Assembly: GCA_029268515.1 (NCBI GenBank)
Contig: JAQWNP010000010.1
Coordinates: forward strand, 344,330-408,329
Source of the DNA: Phycisphaerales bacterium
Lineage (GTDB): Bacteria > Planctomycetota > Phycisphaerae > Phycisphaerales > SM1A02
Direction of reading: 5' to 3'
DNA: 64,000 nt
Part shown: one piece after another, positions 45,989 through 55,262 of the stretch
How the letters are laid out: the number at the start of each line of letters is the position of its first letter
Position numbering within the stretch: the stretch's first letter is position 1
Program-made: the position numbers and the translations under genes
The notes under the pieces: generated by a model
Told to the model about the DNA's origin: nothing
What the model saw: the letters and a program-made list of their open reading frames with translations, nothing else
Database searches by the model: none

Positions 45989-48211
45989 TTGAAGCCAGTT
46001 CCTGGCAGGTGGAAGCGAGCCCTTCGCATCAGTCTCACCAGCATGATTGGCCTTATCGTTGCTCTCATGCTTCATATAGAAGAGCCGTATTGGACCTTGG
46101 TGACCATTTATATGCTGTCGATGCCGACTGTCGGATCGACCATTACCCGAATGTTGCAACGCATCCTTGGAACAGCTATTGGCGCCCTGATAGGTGTCAT
46201 GATTGCTTCGGCTTTTCCTCAAGAGCCTGCAGCACTCATACTGGCTTTTGCAGCGGCGTTATTCGTTTTTCTATACGTCGGATTGGTACAGGCTGTCGCG
46301 CCATACGCCATGTATCTTGGTGCAGTCACCATCATTTTAATTACATCTTCGATATGGGACAATCCTGGGAACGTGCCAGCAAGCGCCTGGGAACGTTTTG
46401 AAAATGTGACGCTTGGCGTCATTGTGTCTACATTCGGTTATTTGCTTTTTTGGCCAGTGACAGCAAAGTCGGGTTTAGTCGAATCAATGTGTGACAAGCT
46501 GAGAAGATCTTCTGTTCGTATAGATGATCTTCTCAAAGTGTGCGAAAACAATACCACCAAAGAGATCGAGTTGACGCCACTGCTGCACACCAACTTGTTG
46601 GCAACGCAGATAAATTTGTTGCATGAAGCTGAGCTAGAAGATCAATATATTCGAAAGCGACGTGATTGTATTTTGTCGCTCATGACTGCAATTGATCAAA
46701 TCGCAACACAAACAGTCGCTCTTCAACGTGGTTTTTCGCTTGGGCATATGGAGTCTACATCAGAGGATCTGAAACGCAAGATCATGAAGGGACTCTCCAT
46801 GGTGCGAGACGTTTGCGATCAAATGATCTGTGATCTAAAAAATAATGAAATCGAAAAGGCACCAAATAATGCCCCAATACGTCAACTCGCAGATGAAATT
46901 GATGAGCTGGTTACATCAAATGAATCACCGGAGGTGATTCCGTTGGCTGTTGCAGTCGGTGTTTTGCTGGGTAACGCGGCGAATGCTCCGGAAGTACTAG
47001 CTTGGTGGGCAGGTGGCACGCCAAAAGATAAGTATGACAATCCACTCAAAGACACAAGGTTGTGGCGCCCAGTGAGCCAACTGGTGAGAGACATTGATAG
47101 AAAAGCTTTTTTGACCGCGACGAAAGGAGTGCTTGCTGCGACAGTGGCGGTCATCTTAGCCTCGCTTACAGAGTGGCAGAGTGTGGGCGCAACTGCCATG
47201 GTGTCGACCATTATCGTGATACAGCCGACGGTAGGGGCCTCGCGCGCTAAATCGCTGCTTCGAATATCCGGTTGTATTGTTGGTTCTGTCATTGGTGTTG
47301 TCGGTATTATTATTCTGAGTCCAAATACCATAGACGTGGCTTGGTTTGTTTTGTTTGTAGGTGGATTTTCATGGCTTGCCGGCTGGATTATGGGTGGATC
47401 AGCTCGCACATCTTATGCCGGTGTACAGTTGGGTTTAGCTGCTTCAATTGCAATGGTGACACTCGCGCCGAGTGATGATGTGATGGGTGGACTCGATCGA
47501 GTGTTTGGAATTTTTCTAGGTATTCTTATTGCGCTACCAGTTGTGCGGTACTTTTATCCAGTCTCTGCAGCAAGAGAACTACTTGAGGCTATTTCAGAAG
47601 CAATCCGTACAATTGCAAGTGGGCTGAATATGGGATTAGGTGAACTCAGTGAAGAGCAGCGGGCGCGACCTACAAAAGGGTACCGATATCGAGTGAGTTG
47701 GCTCTTGGCCGATGCGTATCGTTTTCGTGAAGAAGCACGCCTTGAGCAGGACCTCACGCCACGAGATTGGTGTCCGGCATTAGAGGTAATTAGTTGTCTT
47801 CAAGAGTGCATGTTAATGATGATGCTTCTGATACGTAATCGACTCCGACATGGTGTCCGAGACCATCTCAGTAACATGCCTGAGTTTGTCATGCTGCGCG
47901 AAGGAATGATGGCTCGATTGAATGAAATTGCTGATTATCTTTGTGATGGTGAACCTCTATCGCCCTCAAATATGAATGAGTTATATAAGCGGGCGGAAGA
48001 GCGAATTAAAGGTAGGAAAGAAGAGTACTTGTTGGAAATGAAACAACAATTGACGGTCATAACCGCTTCCTTAGGTTACTACGAATCGCTGGTAAAGTGG
48101 ATTGAGAAGATAGAAATCGCTGTTGAGAATACGCGTGAAGCTTATCCACCTAAAGTATTGCGGCGGCGGTTTTCACGGCCATCTTTGGAGCGCAAGTCTC
48201 CAGTTGCATAA
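45989..48211 (+). CDS. FUSC-family inner-membrane efflux protein (MdtO/AaeB-like)
   Basis: 740 aa with the two-block FUSC layout: a first cluster of about six helices (SLTSMIGLIVALMLHIEEPY onward), a cytoplasmic linker of about 200 residues, a second helix cluster around 370-520 (TKGVLAATVAVILASLTEWQ), and a long soluble C-terminus. TTG start: it is the only start codon in the open frame after the stop at 45917. In E. coli such proteins (MdtO, AaeB) export aromatic acids or dyes with an HlyD-type adaptor. The matching adaptor, outer-membrane factor and YtcA-like lipoprotein are all adjacent. Its 3' end overlaps the convergent OMF gene by 70 bases. Confidence 0.86.
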   Translation: MKPVPGRWKRALRISLTSMIGLIVALMLHIEEPYWTLVTIYMLSMPTVGSTITRMLQRILGTAIGALIGVMIASAFPQEPAALILAFAAALFVFLYVGLVQAVAPYAMYLGAVTIILITSSIWDNPGNVPASAWERFENVTLGVIVSTFGYLLFWPVTAKSGLVESMCDKLRRSSVRIDDLLKVCENNTTKEIELTPLLHTNLLATQINLLHEAELEDQYIRKRRDCILSLMTAIDQIATQTVALQRGFSLGHMESTSEDLKRKIMKGLSMVRDVCDQMICDLKNNEIEKAPNNAPIRQLADEIDELVTSNESPEVIPLAVAVGVLLGNAANAPEVLAWWAGGTPKDKYDNPLKDTRLWRPVSQLVRDIDRKAFLTATKGVLAATVAVILASLTEWQSVGATAMVSTIIVIQPTVGASRAKSLLRISGCIVGSVIGVVGIIILSPNTIDVAWFVLFVGGFSWLAGWIMGGSARTSYAGVQLGLAASIAMVTLAPSDDVMGGLDRVFGIFLGILIALPVVRYFYPVSAARELLEAISEAIRTIASGLNMGLGELSEEQRARPTKGYRYRVSWLLADAYRFREEARLEQDLTPRDWCPALEVISCLQECMLMMMLLIRNRLRHGVRDHLSNMPEFVMLREGMMARLNEIADYLCDGEPLSPSNMNELYKRAEERIKGRKEEYLLEMKQQLTVITASLGYYESLVKWIEKIEIAVENTREAYPPKVLRRRFSRPSLERKSPVA

Positions 48212-49686
48212 ATCAGTGCTGCTGAAGCGGTCAGTAAGTCGGCGCGACTTGTAATACGCGTCGATTGCGCATCTGCAAGACTGTATTGTGCTGCGAGCAC
48301 TTCGGGAAGCGTACTTAAGCCAACGCTGAATGAAGCCTCAATGGCATCGGCGGACTCTTGTGAGCTTTCTAGAAGTGCTTCTGACCACTGATAGCGTCGC
48401 GTCGCTGCTTCATAATTAAAAAAAGCGTCCCACACTTCACCAGCAGCATCCAGTCTTATTTCATCGAGATGTGCTAGTGCCTGTTGATGTTGAGCTCGCG
48501 CAAGGCGCACATTGTTATCAAGAGCACCACCTTCAAAGAAAATCCACGATCCAACAACCCCGACAGACCAAATCGGTGAGAAATAATCACCATCTGCGGG
48601 AGGCGTGACAATATCATCGATGTGATATTTGGCATAGTTGAGGCCAAACATTCCCTCAAAGTCAATTTGCGGTCGTAGCATCGCCTCTGCAAATTGAATA
48701 CCGGCCTCAGTTGCACGGACTTCAGCGACAGCCGCGGTAAGATCAGGGCGCATGGCGAATGCCAGTTCCACGAGTTGGTCGAGATCGATAGGCAGTTCAT
48801 CGGGTAGCGGTGTTTCGCTATTGAGTTCAAATGCGATGCGAACATCTGGCCGAAGCCCCATAGCGGTTAACAAATTGGCACGAGAACTATGCACATCAGC
48901 ACGAGCTTGTTCAACCTCATAACTGGCAAGGGCAAATCGTTGCCTTGCGAGAAGAACTTGCGGCATTGTTGCTAGGCCCACGAGCAGTTGTTCTTCTGAT
49001 CCTTGCAAAACAGTTTCTGCTAGGGTGAGATCACTTAGCGCAGCGGTCAATAAACCATCAGCAGCTTCCAGAGTGAAGAAGTGAGTTTGTACATCAAACA
49101 AAACCTTTTGGATTTCGCGGTTGAAATCGTAGTTTGCCGCAATCAGGGCATATTTCATCTGGTCGTCTGCTGCCTCGCGACGACCAAAATCTAAGACAGT
49201 CCAGGTTGCAGTCACGCCTGGGCCTGTATCGAGCTGGTCGAGCTGTAAGACATTTTGTTCGCCACCAAGCCCAAGAACCTGACGGCCATAGATTGCCTGA
49301 ATCCAGGCTGTCATTGTCGGATACCACGCCGCTCTCGAGATACCGTATTCAGCGGCGGCTGCTCGAGCCGCCGCCCAGGCTTGGCGTGTTTTAGGGCTAT
49401 TAAGTAAAGCCAAGTCTGCAGCGATTGTCAGATCGATCAGTTCAGGAACATTGTCAAGGGTTGGATTGGATGGTAGGCCATGAGGCGTCATTTCTTGTTG
49501 AGGGGATGGCTGTAAGTTTTTGGGGCGTTGTTGTTGGGGCCACCACTCCGGTGACCATGAAGCCACAGGTGTCGGTGGAGAGAAAGCATATGGATCCCAT
49601 TCAGCCATTGGCCCTGGGCCACAACCATTAATAACTAAGAGTCCAGCCGTGAAGATACCAATCAGTGTTTTTTCAGTTTTATGCAT
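48142..49686 (-). CDS. TolC/NodT-type outer-membrane efflux lipoprotein
   Basis: About 514 aa. Outer-membrane factor with lipobox INGC (Cys about 22 from the chosen ATG). Two structural repeats of the OMF family are visible: LTIAADLALLNSPKTRQAW in the first half and FEGGALDNNVRLARAQHQQ/SFSVGLSTLPEVLAAQ in the second. The frame is open to 49725, but the ATG at 49686 (MHKTEKTLIG) gives the lipoprotein signal. It is the probable outer-membrane channel of the FUSC/HlyD set although oriented against them; it shares a 57-base divergent promoter region with the YtcA-like gene. Its last 70 bases overlap the end of the FUSC gene. Confidence 0.87.
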   Translation of the reverse strand: MHKTEKTLIGIFTAGLLVINGCGPGPMAEWDPYAFSPPTPVASWSPEWWPQQQRPKNLQPSPQQEMTPHGLPSNPTLDNVPELIDLTIAADLALLNSPKTRQAWAAARAAAAEYGISRAAWYPTMTAWIQAIYGRQVLGLGGEQNVLQLDQLDTGPGVTATWTVLDFGRREAADDQMKYALIAANYDFNREIQKVLFDVQTHFFTLEAADGLLTAALSDLTLAETVLQGSEEQLLVGLATMPQVLLARQRFALASYEVEQARADVHSSRANLLTAMGLRPDVRIAFELNSETPLPDELPIDLDQLVELAFAMRPDLTAAVAEVRATEAGIQFAEAMLRPQIDFEGMFGLNYAKYHIDDIVTPPADGDYFSPIWSVGVVGSWIFFEGGALDNNVRLARAQHQQALAHLDEIRLDAAGEVWDAFFNYEAATRRYQWSEALLESSQESADAIEASFSVGLSTLPEVLAAQYSLADAQSTRITSRADLLTASAALIYATGDLRSKDGRENRRRNTLGG

Positions 49687-49743
49687 TGTTGGATGATATC
49701 GGGCATTTATCGGCAACAGGCTCAAAACTGTTAGACTGCTTTT

Positions 49744-50001
49744 ATGATGAGTCGGAGATCGTGGTTACTGGTGCTTCTGTGCATGTTTATGGTGGGCTGC
49801 GACCCGCTGGTGGACTTCGATGGCGCCTATTTACCGGCTTGGCTGATTGCGGGTGGAGTTGGCTTGGTGTGCTCGTTTTTATTCAGTTTCATATTGTCCC
49901 GTCTGGGTATTGCAAACTATTTGTGGCCGCGAACGTTGGTTCACATCTCGATGTTTGTCATGTTCACAATGATCTGTTGGATTATTTTGTACGTTGACTG
50001 A
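49744..50001 (+). CDS. YtcA-like small membrane lipoprotein
   Basis: 85 aa. Signal ends with lipobox MVGC (Cys 19), then FDGAYLPAWL and two membrane helices. Layout and the GAYxPxW block fit E. coli YtcA, which is encoded next to mdtNOP; function unknown there too. It overlaps the TTG start of the HlyD-type gene by eight bases, so translation is coupled. Confidence 0.78.
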   Translation: MMSRRSWLLVLLCMFMVGCDPLVDFDGAYLPAWLIAGGVGLVCSFLFSFILSRLGIANYLWPRTLVHISMFVMFTMICWIILYVD

Positions 50002-51100
50002 TACAAACAACAAGACCGAGCTCACGGCGAAGCAGCGCACCCAGAAGCTATTAGGCAGAGTGCTCTCAATTGTCATTATGGCACTAGCAGTCATTTCAGT
50101 GGCGTTTGTCTGGTGGGATCTTGACGCTTACCCAAGAACAGCTGATGCCTTCGTGAGAGCAAATATTGTTGGGATTGCACCACACGTGGAAGGTCGTGTT
50201 GAACAGCTCAATGTTGTTGACAATCAGTGGGTCAATAAGGGTGATTTATTATTTGTGGTTGACCCTCGCCCTTATGCATTAGCAGTGGAAGAGGCGCGTG
50301 CCACATTAGCGTTAACCAATCTTGAAATTGAGGCACTCAATCGACAAGTCGAATCGGCAAATGCATATCTTGTAGAGCAAAGAGCGAAAGCAACTTATGC
50401 AATTGATCACTTTGAGCGGCTTGCGCCTCTACTTGAACAGCGATTTGTAACGCCGGATGAGGTGCAGAAATCTCAGACGCAAGCAGAGGCCGCTCAAGCA
50501 GCGGTGGTTGCGGCCGCCGCCGAAGTCGATCGTGCCCAACGTCTCGTGGGAAATCAGGGGCAAGCTAATGTGCGCCGTCAGGCAGCTCAGGCTGCACTCG
50601 GGACAGCTGAGTTATTCCTTGAATATTGCTATGTGACCTGTCCTTTTGATGGGTATGTCACGAATCTCAATATTGCACGTGGCGAATACGCAAATATTGG
50701 GCAGCAACTTTTTTCTATTATTGATGACTCTGTTTGGTATGTGCTGGCAAACTTCCGAGAAACTTTATTGCATGATATTCGGCCTGGCATGAGAGCAGAA
50801 GTGTTTATTCTCTCTTGTCCAGGACAACGTTATGAGGGTGTGGTGCAGGGCGTAGGTCGAGCCATCTATAACCCAGAGCAGGGTTCTATGGAGGATCTTG
50901 CCAATGTGCCTCCAACGCTTGACTGGGTTCGACTCGCTCAGCGATTTCCGGTCAGGATCATTATCACAGATGGTGCTGCTCGTAAAGATTGCCGGTTTTA
51001 TAGTGGAGCCACAGCAGTTGCCATTATTCGAGGTGGGGATGTCGAGCCCGATGACGAACGTTATGTGATTCCCGAGAGAGAAAGAGCAAATCTTCCATGA
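49994..51100 (+). CDS. HlyD/EmrA-type membrane fusion protein (MdtN-like)
   Basis: 368 aa periplasmic adaptor. One N-terminal membrane helix (LSIVIMALAVISVAFVWW), a split lipoyl domain (VGIAPHVEGRVEQLNV...GDLLFVVDPRPY and CPFDGYVTNLNIARGEY), and an alpha-hairpin rich in Ala/Glu between them (residues 100-205). TTG start (TTG ACT GAT) overlaps the YtcA-like gene, and no other start gives the membrane helix. It would link the FUSC pump to the TolC-like channel. The stop overlaps the next gene's ATG in ATGA. Confidence 0.88.
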   Translation: MTDTNNKTELTAKQRTQKLLGRVLSIVIMALAVISVAFVWWDLDAYPRTADAFVRANIVGIAPHVEGRVEQLNVVDNQWVNKGDLLFVVDPRPYALAVEEARATLALTNLEIEALNRQVESANAYLVEQRAKATYAIDHFERLAPLLEQRFVTPDEVQKSQTQAEAAQAAVVAAAAEVDRAQRLVGNQGQANVRRQAAQAALGTAELFLEYCYVTCPFDGYVTNLNIARGEYANIGQQLFSIIDDSVWYVLANFRETLLHDIRPGMRAEVFILSCPGQRYEGVVQGVGRAIYNPEQGSMEDLANVPPTLDWVRLAQRFPVRIIITDGAARKDCRFYSGATAVAIIRGGDVEPDDERYVIPERERANLP

Positions 51101-52200
51101 TCAAACTAGAGCAATCACTAGCGATCATTTTTTTGCTGTGCACGACAGTGTGTGGGCAGCCGGATGTTGGAGATCACTCAGAGTTGTGCCCGGGAGCAAG
51201 GGGGCATCTCACGATCGTGTTACCAGAACAACGCGAGTCAAGTATGCAACGCTCTACTGCAAGATTGGCGCTTGTCCAAACAACTGAGCCGAGCCCTGTA
51301 AAAGTCTTCATTTTGGCGGGTCAATCCAATATGCAAGGCAAGGGCGCTGCAAAAACATTGCCATGGCTTGGTGAAGATAAAGCGTATGGACACTTACTCA
51401 AGACGATTCAAAATGAAGATGGCACGTGGCGAAAGCGTGATGATGTTTGGATTGACTATCTTGGTCGCCGTGGGCCACTTGATGTTGGTTTTGGGTCTGA
51501 AGGAAGTGAGCATGGTCCACTGATCGGTCCCGAATACGGTTTTGGTATGGTTGCTGGTGATCACTTTGATGAGCCAGTGCTTCTGATCAAAGCCGCTTGG
51601 GGTGGAAAAGATGTGGCCGAGGACTTTAAGGCACCAGGCTCAGGTGGGCCTGGTCCGTTCTATGTCAAAACCGTCGAGCATGTGAAAGATGTTCTCAAGA
51701 ACATGGGCACCTATTTTCCTGACCTCGACGGTCGATCTTATGAGATTGCCGGAATTGTTTGGTTCCAAGGCTGGAACGATATGGTCGACGAAGAAAAACG
51801 TCAGGCCTACACAGCGAACTTAGCTCAAATGCTTCGTGATTTGCGTCGCGATCTAAACGCCCCCAATGCACCGGTTGTCATTGGCGAGCTTGGTGTCGAT
51901 GGGGATAAGGCAAAGGGTAACATTGCAGAATTCCGGAACGCTCAGGCGGCAGTCGCTGAAGTACCAGATTTGAAAGGCAATGTGATACTGACGCGAACGG
52001 CACCGTATTATGATCAACATGCCCATCAGCTATTTGAAGATAATGTATGGCAGGGCCCGGAAAAGCAGAAGTACTATGAGATCGCATCTGATCGTCCATA
52101 CCACTATCTGGGTAGCGGCAAGATTTACTTTCTCATGGGCCACGCCTTTGGGAAAGATATGTTGCAGCTACAAACCAAGGGCAATGATATCGCTCAGTAA
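51097..52200 (+). CDS. SASA-type carbohydrate esterase (sialate O-acetylesterase-like)
   Basis: 367 aa exported SGNH-type esterase. Signal peptide at residues 1-20 (ending VCG-QPD). The nucleophile block is VFILAGQSNMQGKG (Ser in GQSN), with a downstream GIVWFQGWNDM, both typical of PF03629 (SASA/DUF303) acetylesterases. The last third carries the catalytic Asp/His region (ENVWQGPEKQ... and YHYLGSGKIY). Likely removes acetyl groups from glycans. It starts inside the stop of the efflux adaptor gene, so it is co-translated with it, an unusual partnership. Confidence 0.85.
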   Translation: MIKLEQSLAIIFLLCTTVCGQPDVGDHSELCPGARGHLTIVLPEQRESSMQRSTARLALVQTTEPSPVKVFILAGQSNMQGKGAAKTLPWLGEDKAYGHLLKTIQNEDGTWRKRDDVWIDYLGRRGPLDVGFGSEGSEHGPLIGPEYGFGMVAGDHFDEPVLLIKAAWGGKDVAEDFKAPGSGGPGPFYVKTVEHVKDVLKNMGTYFPDLDGRSYEIAGIVWFQGWNDMVDEEKRQAYTANLAQMLRDLRRDLNAPNAPVVIGELGVDGDKAKGNIAEFRNAQAAVAEVPDLKGNVILTRTAPYYDQHAHQLFEDNVWQGPEKQKYYEIASDRPYHYLGSGKIYFLMGHAFGKDMLQLQTKGNDIAQ

Positions 52201-52219
52201 ATGCTCAGTGGTGCTCGTC

Positions 52220-53062
52220 TTAATGGTCTAAAAAGTTAAGCACTGCTTCATTGAAACGATCTGGATTAGCTAGAAACATAAAATGGCAGCCACCGTCATC
52301 GGGCTCAAAGATATTGAGTTGTGATCCAGCTATTTTTTTTTGTGTCCACTCTTGACTCTGCCATGGCACCAAGCTGCCGCGGCCACTAAAAATAAGTGTC
52401 GGAAGATCGATCGTTCGAATAACTGGGCGCCAATCGCCGGGCGCACAATTCCAGAGATATTCCGAGGCAAGATGGCGAGGTAACTTTAGATTCTCGTCTA
52501 CGATCCAATTGAATTCATCATTTGAAATGTTGCTGTCGATCATATTTGTGAGCATTGCTCGCGTCACTTCTTTGGCTTGATCGGACTTCAGATTTTGGCA
52601 AGTCTCTTTAAGCTCTTCATTCGTAAACAGTGCACCAGCGTTTAATATCTCCTCTTTAGACCATGATGGTGAATAGATCAGGCTCGCGGGTTGTTCTGCA
52701 ATCACACATCCGCGGAGTCGATCTGCGCCATACCTACGCCAGTAATTCCACAGAATTTGGTTTCCCATTGAATGCCCTAAGAGCGTGAGGTCGTGAAGGT
52801 CAAATGACTCAATAATTTCTCGTGTATCAAGTGTCAGCCGATCAATGGAATAACCCGTTTCAATATTTGAAGAGTCACCATGTCCGCGCAGATCCATCGC
52901 AAAAACGCGATATCTAGTAGACAGGCCTTCAATTTGATGTTTGAACATCGCAGCTGTTTGTGACCAGCCGGGAATCAATAGTATTGGGGGGCCGTCGCCA
53001 GCAATGAGCAAATTGATTTCTGCGCCATCACTGGTCACAAATTGTGATGATGAATATGACAT
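52220..53062 (-). CDS. Alpha/beta hydrolase
   Basis: 280 aa, cytosolic. Oxyanion block LIPGWSQTAAMF, nucleophile S98 in LLGHSMGN, and a C-terminal His in GGCHFMFLANP. The usual acid position GxxDxxxP reads GRGSLVP, with Ser in place of Asp; another Asp/Glu may serve (for example in FEPDDGG). Substrate not predictable: esterase, lipase or C-C hydrolase. It converges with the SASA esterase gene, about 20 bases apart, and is followed by marC-like on the same strand. Confidence 0.85.
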   Translation of the reverse strand: MSYSSSQFVTSDGAEINLLIAGDGPPILLIPGWSQTAAMFKHQIEGLSTRYRVFAMDLRGHGDSSNIETGYSIDRLTLDTREIIESFDLHDLTLLGHSMGNQILWNYWRRYGADRLRGCVIAEQPASLIYSPSWSKEEILNAGALFTNEELKETCQNLKSDQAKEVTRAMLTNMIDSNISNDEFNWIVDENLKLPRHLASEYLWNCAPGDWRPVIRTIDLPTLIFSGRGSLVPWQSQEWTQKKIAGSQLNIFEPDDGGCHFMFLANPDRFNEAVLNFLDH

Positions 53063-53110
53063 GTCTTAAGAAGATATCTTAAAAACAGACAACCTAAAGG
53101 CATCAGTATT

Positions 53111-53776
53111 TTAGAGGGGTTCTGTTGCTTTCGTGGAAGACTCTGGTGCATCTTGCTGTAAGACGCCAAGCACGCCTGTGATAATCATTTGTGCTGCAAT
53201 GCATACGAGCAAGAAGCCCATTATTTTTGTTACAGCGTTCATTCCAACCTCACCAAAGATTTTGAGCATATGTCCGGCATAGTGAAGCGGAATCCAGGTA
53301 ATAAGAATGGAAGCAAATGTCGCGAGGGTTGCCGCGGTCCACACGGCCCAACCATGATTTCTAGCGTGCTCGCCAGCAGTAATAACAACAGCGATCGCAC
53401 CTGGCCCGGCAATGAGTGGAATCGCCAATGGGCAAAATGAGATGTCTTGGCTCTCACGACTCTCTTCTTCTTCTCGAACCGATGCTTTTCGATGCTGTTT
53501 GGCTTGCAATAATCCCCAGCCAATAGAGCCAACAATAAGGCCGCCACCGAGGTTGAGGGCATTGAGTGTGATGCCAAAGAAGCTCAGAATCCACGGTCCG
53601 GCCCAAAGGAAGATAAGCAAAAGAACGCACGCATATAGGTTCCCCTTGAGGGCCTGCTCTCGGCGTACTTTTTTCGAAGTCCCCTCGGTGATTGAGAGGA
53701 ACACACCGACATTTCCTAATGGGTCAGTGATGACCAGGAGCGCTACAAGAAGAGCAATGAATTCATCGGTAAACAC
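53111..53776 (-). CDS. MarC-family integral membrane protein
   Basis: 221 aa with six predicted helices. It starts MFTDEFIALLVALLVITDPLG, the family's N-terminal DPxG motif, and carries CPLAIPLIAGPGAI in the second half. MarC-like proteins are of unknown function despite the name. A charged loop (KQHRKASVREEEESRE) lies between the halves. Gene lies between an alpha/beta hydrolase and the MFS gene on the same strand. Confidence 0.88.
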   Translation of the reverse strand: MFTDEFIALLVALLVITDPLGNVGVFLSITEGTSKKVRREQALKGNLYACVLLLIFLWAGPWILSFFGITLNALNLGGGLIVGSIGWGLLQAKQHRKASVREEEESRESQDISFCPLAIPLIAGPGAIAVVITAGEHARNHGWAVWTAATLATFASILITWIPLHYAGHMLKIFGEVGMNAVTKIMGFLLVCIAAQMIITGVLGVLQQDAPESSTKATEPL

Positions 53777-53847
53777 TTCAAGTCCATCGGCAGTTTTGGT
53801 CTTTGCCCCGCAGCAATTATGAATAGCGGTGGTGTGGGCTTCGTAGA

Positions 53848-55149
53848 CTATGTCACTGGTAGGCCTCTGGTCCGTCTTCTAATGGCCCTCACCAAAACAA
53901 TCAGGGCAATAAAAGAGGCAATGACCGCAGCTATGAAATAACCCGAAAGTGCAGTCTGAAGTGCATTGAGTTCGTGAGAATCAGTCAATGCAATGATTGA
54001 TCCAGGTAAATACAAGAAGATCGCGGCCCCAAGGAGACCAAGGCAGTTTACTACTGCAACTGTTGTGCCCGCTAGATGAGGACTCACACCTGTGCAAGCC
54101 AATGGAAAAGTGAGTCCACTTGCTGAAACCGATAAGCCCAAACAAAAAAAGCAACCAACAACAAGAAGCCAAGGCCATGGTGTTGATACAAATATGATTG
54201 GCCACAGAATGGCGCTCGTACTGAGGCAACCGATGAGAAGTAAGGATCTTCCCCAGCCAGTGCGATCTGCAAGTAGGCCGAAGAGTGGGCAGCCAATAGC
54301 AAGGCCTAGAAACATCCATGAGGTTAACTCAGCAGCCTCTGTTTGGTTTCTTCCAAAGGCTTCTTGAAGCGGTAGATTCCAGAGTCCTCCCAAGCCGAAG
54401 ACCACGCCGGCCAGTAAAGCGTAAATTAAGCCCATGCGCCAAACATGCCCTCGTCTCAGTACTTGTTTCAACGCGGTTGAGAAAGGAACGGCCTTCTGAG
54501 CCTCCTGTTGGCAAATAGGCGTTGGAGCGCATTTTTGACGGACAGTAAGCCAAACAAATGCCGCCAGCGGAAATGACATGAGCGCTGCAAGAGCGATCAC
54601 CCATCGCCAAGAGATAAAAGATAAGACTGATGTGACACCAGTCTGGCCAATAATCGCGCCAGTTCCAATAGAGCCTTCGGTCAAGCCAAGCGCAAGTGCG
54701 AGATAGGCAGGTGCAATTCGAGCTCTCGCTACAATTGCAGCGCCTGGGAAAGCGAAAGCGGCAGCAGCGCCCATCAGAAGACGAGAAACAAGCGCAAGCG
54801 TAGGTCCCTCGGCAAACGCCAAGAGCAATCCACAAAGGCCAGTGGCAATAACAGCCGCTGGTAGTAGGCATGCGGGCCTGAAGCGATCGAGTATGAGTCC
54901 TGCTGGGATCTGCATGGCAGCATATGAGAGAAAAAAAGCTGCCGAAATGAGTCCCAGGTCATTTGTGTCCAGGTTGAGGTCTGCCTTGAGATCAACCTGC
55001 ATAGCCGCTAAAGACGACTGAAATGCCATCTGATAGGTCACGAAGAAGGCTGCCGCTATCCACGCGATCCAGCCCATCTTGGCGGTGCGTCGACTGCAGT
55101 GCTCAGTCGTAATCAGTGAGGGCGGCATTTGTTGCTTCAGATCATTCAA
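53848..55149 (-). CDS. MFS transporter with Fur-box-like upstream site
   Basis: 433 aa, 12 helices, major facilitator. First-half motifs: NDLGLISAAFFLSYAAMQIPAGLILDRF (short of that: FLSYAAMQIPAGLILDRFRP) and an R-rich loop between helices 2 and 3; helix 5 region GTGAIIGQ. It resembles anion:cation symporter or nitrate-type MFS proteins; substrate unknown. The upstream region on the same strand has a Fur-box-like sequence (55244-55262) about 95 bases before the start codon, which hints at iron control. No clear ribosome site precedes the ATG at 55149. Confidence 0.82.
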   Translation of the reverse strand: MNDLKQQMPPSLITTEHCSRRTAKMGWIAWIAAAFFVTYQMAFQSSLAAMQVDLKADLNLDTNDLGLISAAFFLSYAAMQIPAGLILDRFRPACLLPAAVIATGLCGLLLAFAEGPTLALVSRLLMGAAAAFAFPGAAIVARARIAPAYLALALGLTEGSIGTGAIIGQTGVTSVLSFISWRWVIALAALMSFPLAAFVWLTVRQKCAPTPICQQEAQKAVPFSTALKQVLRRGHVWRMGLIYALLAGVVFGLGGLWNLPLQEAFGRNQTEAAELTSWMFLGLAIGCPLFGLLADRTGWGRSLLLIGCLSTSAILWPIIFVSTPWPWLLVVGCFFCLGLSVSASGLTFPLACTGVSPHLAGTTVAVVNCLGLLGAAIFLYLPGSIIALTDSHELNALQTALSGYFIAAVIASFIALIVLVRAIRRRTRGLPVT

Positions 55150-55243
55150 GGATCTGTTTCACCATCAACTGAGGTAGTGTCCTTGGCCGAATCAGACAGA
55201 TGCGAAGGAAAAATCGGCTGAGGCCAGATGTGATTGTTTCTTT

Positions 55244-55262
55244 GAAAATGATAATGATTGCC
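55244..55262. promoter_or_regulatory. Possible Fur box upstream of the MFS gene
   Basis: GAAAATGATAATGATTGCC matches the 19-base E. coli Fur consensus at 15 of 19 positions by eye. It lies about 95 bases from the MFS start codon. AT-rich matches can occur by chance, and the operator of planctomycete Fur proteins may differ. Confidence 0.4.

Noticed and set aside
45880-46401. 173-codon open frame over the start of the FUSC gene
   Set aside because: Wrong frame relative to the clear FUSC membrane protein; rich in Cys, His and Trp, as shadow frames often are.
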